From Pandoraea terrigena (GTDB lineage: Bacteria > Pseudomonadota > Gammaproteobacteria > Burkholderiales > Burkholderiaceae), in NCBI RefSeq assembly GCF_902459705.1, contig NZ_CABPRU010000003.1, positions 310,001 through 374,000 on the forward strand: a DNA stretch of 64,000 nucleotides, in the 5' to 3' direction. A model generated the notes under the pieces. It searched no databases. It was given only the letters and a program-made list of their open reading frames with translations, and was not told the origin of the DNA. Below, in pieces: positions 53,204-61,630 of the stretch. How positions within the stretch are numbered: position 1 is the first letter of the stretch; every line of letters begins with the position of its first letter. A program made the translations under genes and the position numbers.

Positions 53204-56200
53204 ATGGCCGAGCAAGCGAACGATCGCAAACCCCCTTCAGAATCATCGGCATCGTCCGCAGACGGCTCTCGTCTGCAGCAAGGACTCGTTCGCGCACGCG
53301 CGCTCGGGCGCGACCCCGACGTGCGCCGTCGTGCGCGCAAGGCCAGCTTGTGGACCGCCGGTGTGATCGCCGTGTTCGGCGTCATCGGCTATTTCACCAT
53401 TCCGGCCGTGGTCAAGCATTACGCCGTCGAAAAGCTCTCGGCCTATCTAGAACGACCGGTCAGCGTGGGCGACGTCAGCTTCAATCCGTACACGCTGCGC
53501 CTGGACCTGCACCAGGTGCACATCGGCGACAAGACACCGGGGCAGCCGTTCGTGGACGTGGGCATGCTGCGCGTGAACGCCTCTTGGAGCTCGCTGTTCC
53601 GCTTTGCGCCGGTCGTCGACGAGCTTTACGTCGACACGCCGGTGCTCAACATCGTGCGCACGGCCCCGCAACGCTTCAACTTCTCGGACATCATCGATCG
53701 CGCTACTGCGGGAGCGCCGTCGCCCGAGCCGTCGAAGCCTGCGCGCTTTGCACTGAATAATGTTCAGATCAAGAACGGTACGGTGCGTTTCGACGACGCC
53801 GTGCAAAACGAAAAGCATGTGATCGACCATTTGCAGGTCGGTGTCCCGTTCATCGCGAACCTGCCGGCCGACACCGATATTTTCGTGCAGCCGCTGCTGC
53901 AGGCGTCGATCGACGGCTCACCGCTGCGTATCTCGGGCCAGACCAAGCCGTTCGCCGATTCGCTGGAATCAACGGTCGACATCAAGCTTGACCGGTTCGA
54001 TCTGACCAAGTACCTCGGCTATTCGCCGGTCACGGTGCCCGCGCAGATCAAGAGCGGCGCGATCAGTACCGATCTGAAGCTGCGCTTCACCCGTGACAAG
54101 AACGGCAATCACGTCGTGCTCACGGGCACCGCGGGATTGTCCGATGCCGTCGTCAACGAGCCGGACGGCTCGCCGCTTGTCGCCGTCAAGCAGGTCGACG
54201 TGAAGCTGGGCAAGGTCGAACCGCTGGGCAACGTCTATCACATCGATAGCGTGCGGATCGATGGTCTCGACCAGCACGTCACGCTGGAAAAAGACGGCTC
54301 AATCAATGTGGCAAAGGCGCTACTTCCGCAGCGTCAGGTCATCAAGGCGGTGGGCAAGGCCGTCGATCAGGCGGCAGCGTCGCCGCGCGCGAGCGAAGCG
54401 GCCAAGGCGGCACCGAAGGTCCCGGCCGAGCAGACGGCACGACCCGCATCGCCGGCGTCGGCGGCCGAGGCGGCCCAGGCGAAAGCGTTGGCCGCTGCCC
54501 AGCCTGCGCCGCTCGACTTGATGGTCGGCGACGTCTCGCTTGTCAACAGCAAGGTGCGCTTGACCGACGAGCGCGGACCGAAACCGGCGAGCCTCGCACT
54601 GGAGAACATCCAGATCGGCGTGAAGCAGTTCTCGACGCTCGGCAAGGACCCGGCAACGTATGACGCATCGCTGGGCATCCAGAGCGGCGGCTCACTCAAG
54701 GCGCACGGCCAGTTCAGCCTGCCCGCGTACAACGCAAGTGGTGAACTCGAGGCCCAGTCGATCGCGCTCGCCGCCCTGCTGCCCTTCGCGCAAGGTGCCC
54801 TGGCGGGTGACCTGAAGAGCGGCACGATCGGCGTCCAGGCCAAGTTCAGCGCGGCGTTTGCCCCTGACAAGCAGCCCAACGTCCAAATCGAGCCGGCCAC
54901 GGCCACGCTTGAGAAGATCGAGTGGCTCACGGGTCTCAAGGGCGACCCGCCGGTCAAGCTCGCCAAGGCGGAAGCAAAACTCTCGCGCTTCGATCTGGGG
55001 GCCCGGCAAGCGGTGGTCGACGAGGTTACCGTCAGCGGGCTGCAGGTGTCGGCACGCCGCGACAAGGATGGCAAGATCAATCTGCTCGCCCTGACCGGCG
55101 ACGGCCAGCCGAAAGTGGCTGCGGGCCGCGCAAAGGGTCTCAAAGCGCGCGTCGGCACGGAGCGTGGCCGGCACACGTCGGCCATGCCGGCCAAGTCGAC
55201 CGCATCGAGCGCCCCGGCAAGCGCCGGTGGCTGGCAGTGGAAAGTCGGCAAGGTCACGCTGGAAAACGCGAGCATCGGTTTTGAAGACCGTGACGTCAAA
55301 GGCCGTCCGATCAACGCAACGTTCGCGCCGCTCAACGTCAAGGTGCAAGGCGCGTCGCAAGACATGAGCAAACCGCTGCAATTGGAAATCAGCGGCACGC
55401 TCAACAAGAAGGGGGTGCTCAACGCCACCGGCCAAGTCACGCCGCAGCCGCTGGCTGCCGACCTTCAGATCAAGACGCAACAGCTCGATCTGGCGGCGTT
55501 CGACTCGTACATGAGCGACCAACTGAACGCAAGCATCGCGAGTGCGCTGCTCTCCAGCAACGGTCGGGCGACCTTCGCGATGAAGGGCAACACCCCGCAG
55601 GCGACCTATCGCGGCGACGCCACGCTGGGCAACGTGCGCCTGCTCGACAAGGTGACGGCCGACGACTTCATGCGTTGGAACGCGCTGTCGGTGCAACAAA
55701 TCAATCTGGCGGTGGGCAGTGGCAAGCCGAACGTCCAGTTGGGCAGCATTGCACTGTCGCGCTTCTACGCGCGTTTGATCATCAACGCGAACGGGCGCTT
55801 GAATCTGGCCGATGTAGTCGGCAACAAGGAGGCGGCACCGCGTTCGCTGACGCGCGCGAACGAAGGCGTGCCGCTCGGTGGGGCGACGGCCAAGCCACCG
55901 CTCGATGCGGCGGCGTCGGCCGTTGAAGCGGGGCAGCCGACGGCCGCCGAGACGCCGGTGCAGAAACCTGGCGAGACGACGGCACAGCGAGGCCCGGGCT
56001 ATGGCGCAGGCAAGGCGCTGCCCGCGGACGTCCGCATCGGACGCATCACGCTGCAGGGTGGCAACGTCAACTTCACGGACAACTTCGTCAGGCCGAACTA
56101 CACGGCCAATCTGACGGATATTGGCGGGCACATCGGCGCATTTGGTACGGCGACGACCGAGCCGGCCGAGGTCGCGCTGCAAGGCAAGGTCAATCGCAAT

Positions 56201-57211
56201 TCACCGATCGGCATCAACGGCAAGATCAATCCGCTCGCGCCGATGGCGTTCGTGGATCTGAGTGCCAAGGCCGACGGCATCGAGCTGACCAATCTCACCC
56301 CCTACTCGACGAAGTACGCGGGCTATCCCATCGAAAAGGGCAAGCTCACGGTCGATGTGCACTACCTGCTCGATCAGGCGAAGCTCACGGCGAACAACCA
56401 CATTTTCATCGATCAGTTGACGTTCGGGGATCATGTGGACAGCCCGACGGCCACCAATCTTCCGGTGCGTCTGGCGGTGTCGCTGCTGAAGAATTCGCGC
56501 GGCGAAATCGATGTGGACATCCCGATTTCCGGCTCGCTCGACGATCCGCAGTTCAGCCTTGGCGGAGTGATTTTCCGGGCTTTCGTGAATTTGATCGTCA
56601 AGGCGGCGACGGCGCCGTTCAGTTTGCTGGCGTCGGCGTTTGGCGGTGGCGACCAGGAGTTGGGCTACGTCGAGTTCGCACCGGGCAGCGCGCGCCTGGC
56701 GCCCGAGAGCGAGAAGCGGCTCGAAACGCTGGTAAAGGCGCTGACGGATCGCACGGCGTTGAAGCTGGATATCGAGGGTCGCGTTGACCCGGCGAAGGAT
56801 ACCGAGGGTCTGCGCAAGGTGGCGGTGGAGCGCGCGATCAAGGCGCAGAAGGTGAAGGCGATGGTCGGCAAGGGCGAAAGTATCGATGTGGACAGCGTGA
56901 AGGTGAGCCCGGAGGAGCGCAGCAAGTATTTGACGGCGGCTTACAAGGCGGCCGACTTTGCCAAGCCGCGCAACATGATCGGGTTTGCGAAATCGCTGCC
57001 GGACGACGAGATGGAAAAGCTCATGGAGACGAACGTCAAGGTAGGCGATGACGATCTGCGGGCGCTGGCGGATCGGCGGGCGCAGCGCGTGCGGTCGTGG
57101 CTGGACGGCAAGATCGCGTCGGATCGGCTGTTCGTGGTGGCACCGAAGCTCACTGCGGACGGCATCAAGGACAAGGGGGCGACAACACGGGTGGACTTTG
57201 AACTTAAGTAG
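53204..57211 (+). CDS. Large AsmA-like DUF748 envelope protein
   Basis: 1335 residues from the ATG at 53204, preceded by GGGAGA. An N-terminal membrane anchor (about residues 47-66, WTAGVIAVFGVIGYFTIPAV) leaves a long periplasmic beta-rich body, the AsmA/TamB-like fold. A Pro/Ala-rich linker divides it near residue 395, and others follow. The C-terminal region (from about 1150) has GYVEFAPGSARLAPESEKRLETLVKAL, an OmpA-like segment. Relatives bridge the inner and outer membranes and are linked to phospholipid transport. It ends 30 bases before ssrA, and the ssrA promoter overlaps its end. Confidence 0.82.
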   Translation: MAEQANDRKPPSESSASSADGSRLQQGLVRARALGRDPDVRRRARKASLWTAGVIAVFGVIGYFTIPAVVKHYAVEKLSAYLERPVSVGDVSFNPYTLRLDLHQVHIGDKTPGQPFVDVGMLRVNASWSSLFRFAPVVDELYVDTPVLNIVRTAPQRFNFSDIIDRATAGAPSPEPSKPARFALNNVQIKNGTVRFDDAVQNEKHVIDHLQVGVPFIANLPADTDIFVQPLLQASIDGSPLRISGQTKPFADSLESTVDIKLDRFDLTKYLGYSPVTVPAQIKSGAISTDLKLRFTRDKNGNHVVLTGTAGLSDAVVNEPDGSPLVAVKQVDVKLGKVEPLGNVYHIDSVRIDGLDQHVTLEKDGSINVAKALLPQRQVIKAVGKAVDQAAASPRASEAAKAAPKVPAEQTARPASPASAAEAAQAKALAAAQPAPLDLMVGDVSLVNSKVRLTDERGPKPASLALENIQIGVKQFSTLGKDPATYDASLGIQSGGSLKAHGQFSLPAYNASGELEAQSIALAALLPFAQGALAGDLKSGTIGVQAKFSAAFAPDKQPNVQIEPATATLEKIEWLTGLKGDPPVKLAKAEAKLSRFDLGARQAVVDEVTVSGLQVSARRDKDGKINLLALTGDGQPKVAAGRAKGLKARVGTERGRHTSAMPAKSTASSAPASAGGWQWKVGKVTLENASIGFEDRDVKGRPINATFAPLNVKVQGASQDMSKPLQLEISGTLNKKGVLNATGQVTPQPLAADLQIKTQQLDLAAFDSYMSDQLNASIASALLSSNGRATFAMKGNTPQATYRGDATLGNVRLLDKVTADDFMRWNALSVQQINLAVGSGKPNVQLGSIALSRFYARLIINANGRLNLADVVGNKEAAPRSLTRANEGVPLGGATAKPPLDAAASAVEAGQPTAAETPVQKPGETTAQRGPGYGAGKALPADVRIGRITLQGGNVNFTDNFVRPNYTANLTDIGGHIGAFGTATTEPAEVALQGKVNRNSPIGINGKINPLAPMAFVDLSAKADGIELTNLTPYSTKYAGYPIEKGKLTVDVHYLLDQAKLTANNHIFIDQLTFGDHVDSPTATNLPVRLAVSLLKNSRGEIDVDIPISGSLDDPQFSLGGVIFRAFVNLIVKAATAPFSLLASAFGGGDQELGYVEFAPGSARLAPESEKRLETLVKALTDRTALKLDIEGRVDPAKDTEGLRKVAVERAIKAQKVKAMVGKGESIDVDSVKVSPEERSKYLTAAYKAADFAKPRNMIGFAKSLPDDEMEKLMETNVKVGDDDLRALADRRAQRVRSWLDGKIASDRLFVVAPKLTADGIKDKGATTRVDFELK

Positions 57212-57228
57212 GCCATTTGTGTCATAAT
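57198..57228 (+). promoter_or_regulatory. Promoter of ssrA
   Basis: TTGAAC (57198-57203) and CATAAT (57223-57228) are separated by 19 bases and lie 14 bases before the 5' end of the tmRNA. The -35 is inside the last codons of the DUF748 gene. The long spacer is the weak point. Confidence 0.5.
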
Positions 57229-57241
57229 CAGCATTACCACA

Positions 57242-57600
57242 GGGGCCGACATGGTTTCGACGTGGGTAGCGAAGCGAATCAGGGCATACCGAGGACCCGT
57301 CACCTCGTTAATCAATGGGAAAATTAGTAACTGCAAACGATAACTCGTACGCACTGGCTGCCTAAGGGCGCCTGCCTCGCACTAGCTCTCTGACGGGTTA
57401 GGGTAGCAATACCAAGCGAGGTCATTTACGTCAGATAATCTCCGGTGGTGCCACGGCGCCGGGGCCCAAAATCAAGTGGATCGCTGTTGCGTAGCGTGTT
57501 CGTCCGCGACAAAACGGTTAAATCAAATGACTGAACTAAGTATGTAGAACTGATCGTAGAGTACTTGCGGACGCGGGTTCGATCCCCGCCGGCTCCACCA
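57242..57600 (+). ncRNA. ssrA: Transfer-messenger RNA (tmRNA)
   Basis: tmRNA, with SmpB, frees stalled ribosomes and tags the nascent chain for degradation. The 5' end GGGGCCGACATGG pairs with CGGCTCC before the 3' CCA (57598-57600), making an acceptor stem with the usual G-U-like wobble. The T-arm GGTTCGATCC lies near the 3' end. The tag reading frame (57333-57365) is GCA AAC GAT AAC TCG TAC GCA CTG GCT GCC TAA, giving ANDNSYALAA, which has the LAA end needed for ClpXP. Ends are inferred from pairing. smpB is not in the window. Confidence 0.96.
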
Positions 57601-57611
57601 ACAACACTTCC

Positions 57612-57672
57612 GAAGACTGTCTCAGTCTTCCGTAAAACCCCGATAGAGCAAGCCTCTTCGGGGTTTTTCTTT
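57612..57672 (+). terminator. Terminators after ssrA
   Basis: A small hairpin (GAAGACTG 57612-57619 with CAGTCTTC 57623-57630) is followed by a strong terminator. AAAACCCCGA (57634-57643) pairs with TCGGGGTTTT (57658-57667), followed by TCTTTT. These end the ssrA transcript. Confidence 0.85.
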
Positions 57673-57927
57673 TCCTCCATCGATTATTCCCATTTGCGCT
57701 TTTCCGGTGGTACGTGGTGGTATTTGTGGTGGCCCAATGAATCTGGTCGCTGATTTGGGCGAGAATGCTCAGCACATGGCGTTTGGCGTTACGCGGCGGC
57801 GTGCGCGAGCTTTTCATCGAGAGTCGCAGTTCCGCCGGCAGCCGCAGCATTCCGGAATCAGTTGTCCACAACACACGCGCGATTTGCCACTGAAAGCCAC
57901 AGGATACGAGCCGGAGAAAAATAACGA
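57673..57927. other. Gene-free stretch after ssrA with lower GC
   Basis: Small frames here do not resemble any family I know, including integrases. The DNA reads as less GC-rich than the rest of the window and leads straight into the acetyltransferase gene. I searched by eye for a second copy of the ssrA 3' end, expected for an integrated element, and found none in the window. Confidence 0.45.
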
Positions 57928-58485
57928 ATGCCGAAAAATGATCGCATCAAGATGATTGCCAGGAGAACACCGGAATCAGCGGCCATGTCAGCAAACATCA
58001 AACGGGCGATGGCAATCACCGCAACGCTCAACCGGTTGACATTCAACGATATAGATGAAGTCCGAGCGTTGTTCAGCGATCTCATCGGCAAGAAAGTGGA
58101 CGACAGCTTTCTATTGATACCGCCGTTCTATACGACCGGCGGGGTCGATATCCGCGTCGGGCGCAATGTCTTCATCAATCAGAATTGCACGTTTTATGAC
58201 CTTGGCGGGCTCGACATCGCCGACGATGTGATGATCGGTCCAAACGTGAGCCTCATCACGTCCGGGCATCCCATCGAACCCTCCCAGCGGCACAACGGCG
58301 TCATCGCAAAGCCCATCGTGATCGAGAGGAACGTCTGGATCGCAGCCGGAGCGACCATCATCGGTGGAGTCACCGTAGGCGAGAACTCGGTTGTCGCGGC
58401 GGGATCGGTCGTCACCAACGACGTTCCGCCGAACACCCTTGTCGGCGGAAATCCAGCAAAGGTCATTCGTTCGATTGCTGACTGA
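57928..58485 (+). CDS. Hexapeptide-repeat O-acetyltransferase (LacA/Maa/NodL type)
   Basis: A 185-residue acetyltransferase with the left-handed beta helix built of hexapeptide repeats. Segments are VDIRVGRNVFINQNCTFYDLG, IADDVMIGPNVSLITSGHP with the catalytic-type His, IVIERNVWIAAGATI and VTVGENSVVAAGSVVTNDVPPNTLVGGNPAKVIRSI. It likely acetylates a sugar; the acceptor is unknown. Its base composition is visibly lower in GC than its neighbours and it follows ssrA, a common integration site, so it may have been gained by transfer. A second ATG at 57952 could also be the start. Confidence 0.85.
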   Translation: MPKNDRIKMIARRTPESAAMSANIKRAMAITATLNRLTFNDIDEVRALFSDLIGKKVDDSFLLIPPFYTTGGVDIRVGRNVFINQNCTFYDLGGLDIADDVMIGPNVSLITSGHPIEPSQRHNGVIAKPIVIERNVWIAAGATIIGGVTVGENSVVAAGSVVTNDVPPNTLVGGNPAKVIRSIAD

Positions 58486-58729
58486 CAAAACGTCCTTACC
58501 CCTTGAACCGCCATTGAAACCTTCCCGAAGCCGCCGTTCGGGACCGCGCTAATCCCCTGAGCAAATACGCACTGGGCGGACGGCTGTGTTTCAAGCCCGC
58601 GCGGCGACGATACCGCGCATCCTCGCGCATGCGCTGTCCCATGCGACAATTCCGGGAGCCACCGCCACCCTACCGCGCCCGAGCGCCGTGCCGCGGCACG
58701 ACATCCCGGGACATCCAAGGCCAGACATC

Positions 58730-59557
58730 ATGAACCGGAAAGCACTGCGCTTGCGTCCCGACTGGGTGAGGCATGCCGAGCCGATAGAAGGCGTCGAGCG
58801 CATCGAAGCGTGGTTTCGCGGCAAGGCGTATGCCATGCATCGCCACGACACCTATGCGATTGGCCGCACGCTCGCCGGCGTTCAGCGTTTCAACTATCGA
58901 CGCACTCAGCAAAACAGCCTGCCCGGGAACACGCTCGTGCTACATCCCGACGAGGCGCACGATGGTCAAGCGGGCACGGACGAGGGGTTCCAGTACCGGA
59001 TGATTTACGTTGAACCCGCGCTCTTTCAGGACGTCCTCGGCGGACGCGCGCTGCCGTTCCTCGACGGCGGCGTGACGACCGATCCGCGCCTTGCCGCGGC
59101 AACCGCGACGTTGCTGCAGCACGTCGGCCATGCGCTCGAGCCGCTCGAGCAGAGCGATGCGCTCGCCGAACTGGCGCACGCGCTTGCCGCCGTTGCCGGC
59201 ACGCCCGTACGACGCTCGAAAGGCCACTTCCTCTCGGCGCGGCGCGCACGCGACTATCTGCACGCGAACTGCGCGCGCGTCGTCACGCTCGCCGAACTCG
59301 AAGCGGCGACGGGTCGCGATCGCTGGAGTCTGTCGCACGACTTTCGTCTGTTCTACGGCACGAGTCCATACCGTTATCTGACGATGCGGCGCCTCGACGC
59401 AGTGCGCCGCATGCTGCTCACCGGCACCTCGCTCGCCGACGCCGCCGCGGCCGCGGGTTTTGCTGATCAGAGTCACATGACGCGACACTTCTCAAAGACA
59501 TTCGGGCTGACGCCGGGGCACTGGCTCCAGGTCGCGGCCCGCTCCCAGCCCGGCTGA
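58730..59557 (+). CDS. AraC-family transcriptional regulator
   Basis: 275 residues from the ATG at 58730 (MNRKALRLRPDWVRHAE). The N-terminal half is a cupin-type sensor (AYAMHRHDTYAIGRTLAGVQRF and PGNTLVLHPDEAHDG). The C-terminal half holds two helix-turn-helix units (ARVVTLAELEAATGRDRWSLSHDFRLFYGTSPYRYL and TSLADAAAAAGFADQSHMTRHFSKTFGLTPGHW). It is 75 bases before a cupin gene on the same strand and may regulate it. The upstream frame lacks a sensible start. Effector unknown. Confidence 0.9.
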   Translation: MNRKALRLRPDWVRHAEPIEGVERIEAWFRGKAYAMHRHDTYAIGRTLAGVQRFNYRRTQQNSLPGNTLVLHPDEAHDGQAGTDEGFQYRMIYVEPALFQDVLGGRALPFLDGGVTTDPRLAAATATLLQHVGHALEPLEQSDALAELAHALAAVAGTPVRRSKGHFLSARRARDYLHANCARVVTLAELEAATGRDRWSLSHDFRLFYGTSPYRYLTMRRLDAVRRMLLTGTSLADAAAAAGFADQSHMTRHFSKTFGLTPGHWLQVAARSQPG

Positions 59558-59632
59558 AATACCCACGATCGTTCAATACGGCCGCAAGGCGCGTGCGTAT
59601 CCTCGACGCATTGACGTTGAACGGAGAAAACG

Positions 59633-60058
59633 ATGTCCCAATCCCCGAACCACACCATCGCACCGGCCGAGCGCGGCCAGTGCCAGGCCATCGATCTGGC
59701 GGGCAAGATCGCGCAGATCGACGGTCACTGGCAACCGCGCGTCGTGGCTGAAATGAACGATTATCAGTTTAAGGTCGTCAAGGTCAAAGGCGAGTTCCAG
59801 TGGCACCGACATGCCGACACCGACGAAACATTCATCGTGCTCGAAGGCGAGTTGCGTATCGATTTTCGCGCGGGGCCTGCGGGCGACGGGGCAATCGTGC
59901 TGCGTGCCGGCCAGATGGCGGTGGTACCGAAGGGCGTCGAGCACAAGCCCTGTGCAAACGCAGAAGTGAAGCTGCTGCTGATCGAACCCCGGGGTGTGGT
60001 GAACACGGGCGACGGCGCGACGGGCGAGCGTACTGTCGAGAACGACCAGTGGATTTAA
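59633..60058 (+). CDS. Cupin-domain protein
   Basis: A 141-residue single-domain beta-barrel protein. Metal-binding positions appear in FQWHRHADTDETFIVLEGELRIDF (His-x-His with a later Glu) and PKGVEHKPCAN (His). It follows the AraC gene at 75 bases and is preceded by GGAGAA. No enzyme class can be given; small cupins range from isomerases to sensors. Confidence 0.8.
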   Translation: MSQSPNHTIAPAERGQCQAIDLAGKIAQIDGHWQPRVVAEMNDYQFKVVKVKGEFQWHRHADTDETFIVLEGELRIDFRAGPAGDGAIVLRAGQMAVVPKGVEHKPCANAEVKLLLIEPRGVVNTGDGATGERTVENDQWI

Positions 60059-60277
60059 GACGGCCCCCCGGCGTATGCCAGGTGAGACGTCAAAGCGGGC
60101 GAGCTTGGGCGTTTCGCCGGAGGCGCGATTGTCGTCGACTGGGGCAGGATGCAAAATTGTCCAGTCAGGACGGTTGACCGCAAAAACTTCAATCTCGCAT
60201 TCACACGGCATGCACGGCAAGCTTGCATTATTGGGGGCGGATCGATCCGATGATCGACGCGCATTCTGAACCGGGTG

Positions 60278-61450
60278 TCATTGCACGCTTGCGCCGCCAA
60301 GCCCGGGTAACGCCCGAATGTCGGCCCACCCTCGCGATTCATTCAGCTCGTAGCTGGTGCTGCGTCCACCCGCATCCGATTTGCGCAGGACGCCAAAGGC
60401 CAGCAATTCGGTAATGTCTCGCAGCGCGGTGTCTTGCGAGCACTTGGCGATCGCCGCCCATTTGCTACTGGTGAGCTTGCCCTCGAAGCCATCGAGCAGC
60501 CGATTCACCAGCTTCACTTGTCGCTCGTTCAGCGGCGTTGTCGCCCAGCGCTGCCAGAACCGCGTCTTGGCAAGCACCGCGTCAAGTGTGTGCTGTGCCT
60601 GATCGACGGCGCGATGCAACGTTTCAAGAAACCAAGCGAGCCACTCGGTGACGTCAAGCGATTGCTTCTGGGTCCGCTCCAAAATGTCGTAGTAGGCCTT
60701 GCGCTCCCGCTGAATTTGCGCCGACAGGCTGTAAAAGCGCTGGGGACTGCCATCGGCTCGTGCCAGGAACAGGTCACCGACGGCACGCGCGATACGGCCA
60801 TTGCCGTCGTCGAACGGGTGCAGGGTGACAAACCACAAGTGCGCAAGCCCAGCCTTGATCAGCCGCGGCTCATTCGACGCGCTATTGGCCCACTCGATAA
60901 AGCGGTCCGTCTCGGTTTGGAGTCGATCGGCGGGCGGTGCTTCGAAATGCACGCGCTGACGACCCGGCGGGCCAGAGACCACCTGCATCGAACCGGTGAC
61001 ATCGTCGCGCCACCCGCCCACATTGATCCGGGCAAGGCCCGAGTAACCCGTGGGGAAGAGGGCTGCGTGCCACCCGAACAAACGATCCTGGGTGATCGAG
61101 GCGTTGCAGTTGGACGTGGCGTCGAGCACCATTTCGACTACGCCTTCGACGTGACGGTCCACCGGACCCAGGGCACCAATGTCGACGCCGAGGCGGCGTG
61201 CGACGGAGGACCGGACAGGCTCGACGCTGAGATGCTCGTCCTCGATCTCGCTGGTCTTGATGACATCCTCTGTCAGCGCCGACAGGCTGGCCTGGTCGCG
61301 CAACGCCATTCCGACGTCGGCCAGTCGTCCCATCAACAAACCTTGAGCGCGGCTGACGTCGGCCAACGACTGGACCAAGGCAGCCAGGTCATAGCGCCAG
61401 CTCGGCCAGTCGCTGGCCTGCCAGATATAGGTGTAATCGCCGCTTTTCAT
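60278..61450 (-). CDS. Fic-family protein (AMP-transferase type)
   Basis: Fic proteins usually transfer AMP from ATP to target proteins. 390 residues from the ATG at 61450; a GTG at 61474 would add 8. The active-site motif HPFDDGNGRIAR (about 209-220) is complete, with the catalytic His. TSEIED (66-71), near the N-terminus, resembles the inhibitory motif [S/T]xxxE[G/N] but has Asp in place of Gly/Asn. A DUF4172-like N-terminal region and a C-terminal winged-helix-like part (NERQVKLVNRLLDGFEG, DTALRDITELLAFGVL) suggest DNA binding and self-regulation. Targets are unknown. It is convergent with the cupin gene. Confidence 0.9.
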   Translation of the reverse strand: MKSGDYTYIWQASDWPSWRYDLAALVQSLADVSRAQGLLMGRLADVGMALRDQASLSALTEDVIKTSEIEDEHLSVEPVRSSVARRLGVDIGALGPVDRHVEGVVEMVLDATSNCNASITQDRLFGWHAALFPTGYSGLARINVGGWRDDVTGSMQVVSGPPGRQRVHFEAPPADRLQTETDRFIEWANSASNEPRLIKAGLAHLWFVTLHPFDDGNGRIARAVGDLFLARADGSPQRFYSLSAQIQRERKAYYDILERTQKQSLDVTEWLAWFLETLHRAVDQAQHTLDAVLAKTRFWQRWATTPLNERQVKLVNRLLDGFEGKLTSSKWAAIAKCSQDTALRDITELLAFGVLRKSDAGGRSTSYELNESRGWADIRALPGLGGASVQ

Positions 61451-61468
61451 ACGGAGATTATGTGCCAC

Positions 61469-61512
61469 ATTCACCGCAGGCGCAAGTTATTCACCGCATA
61501 AAATGCGGTGAT
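61469..61512. promoter_or_regulatory. Repeat-rich operator-like region upstream of the Fic gene
   Basis: ATTCACCGCA occurs twice as a direct repeat (61469-61478 and 61489-61498), 20 bases apart, about two helical turns. The second copy forms a perfect inverted repeat with ATGCGGTGA (61503-61511) over an AAA loop. A GATATC-centred near-palindrome follows at 61505-61520. This is 20-70 bases ahead of the Fic start and fits binding by the Fic protein's own winged-helix end. Confidence 0.6.
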
Positions 61513-61630
61513 ATCGCCGCTTTTTCGCCGCACGACCAGCGCTGCGGTGGCAGGCTCGTTTCGGTCATTGGGGGTGTTGAACCGGGCACGCCATCCACAC
61601 GTCAGTCCCCTGCCCGCGCCGCGCCTCCCT

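Noticed and set aside
54692-56182. 496-codon minus-strand open frame
   Set aside because: It is antisense to the DUF748 gene and has low-complexity Arg-rich composition.
57426-57874. Minus-strand frames across the ssrA 3' end
   Set aside because: These are the well-known false frames opposite tmRNA (giving phrases such as EPAGIEPASA); the DNA is explained by ssrA and its terminator.
57600-58485. Integrated genomic island at ssrA
   Set aside because: No integrase and no second copy of the ssrA 3' end is visible, so an intact island is not supported; only a transfer scar is suggested.
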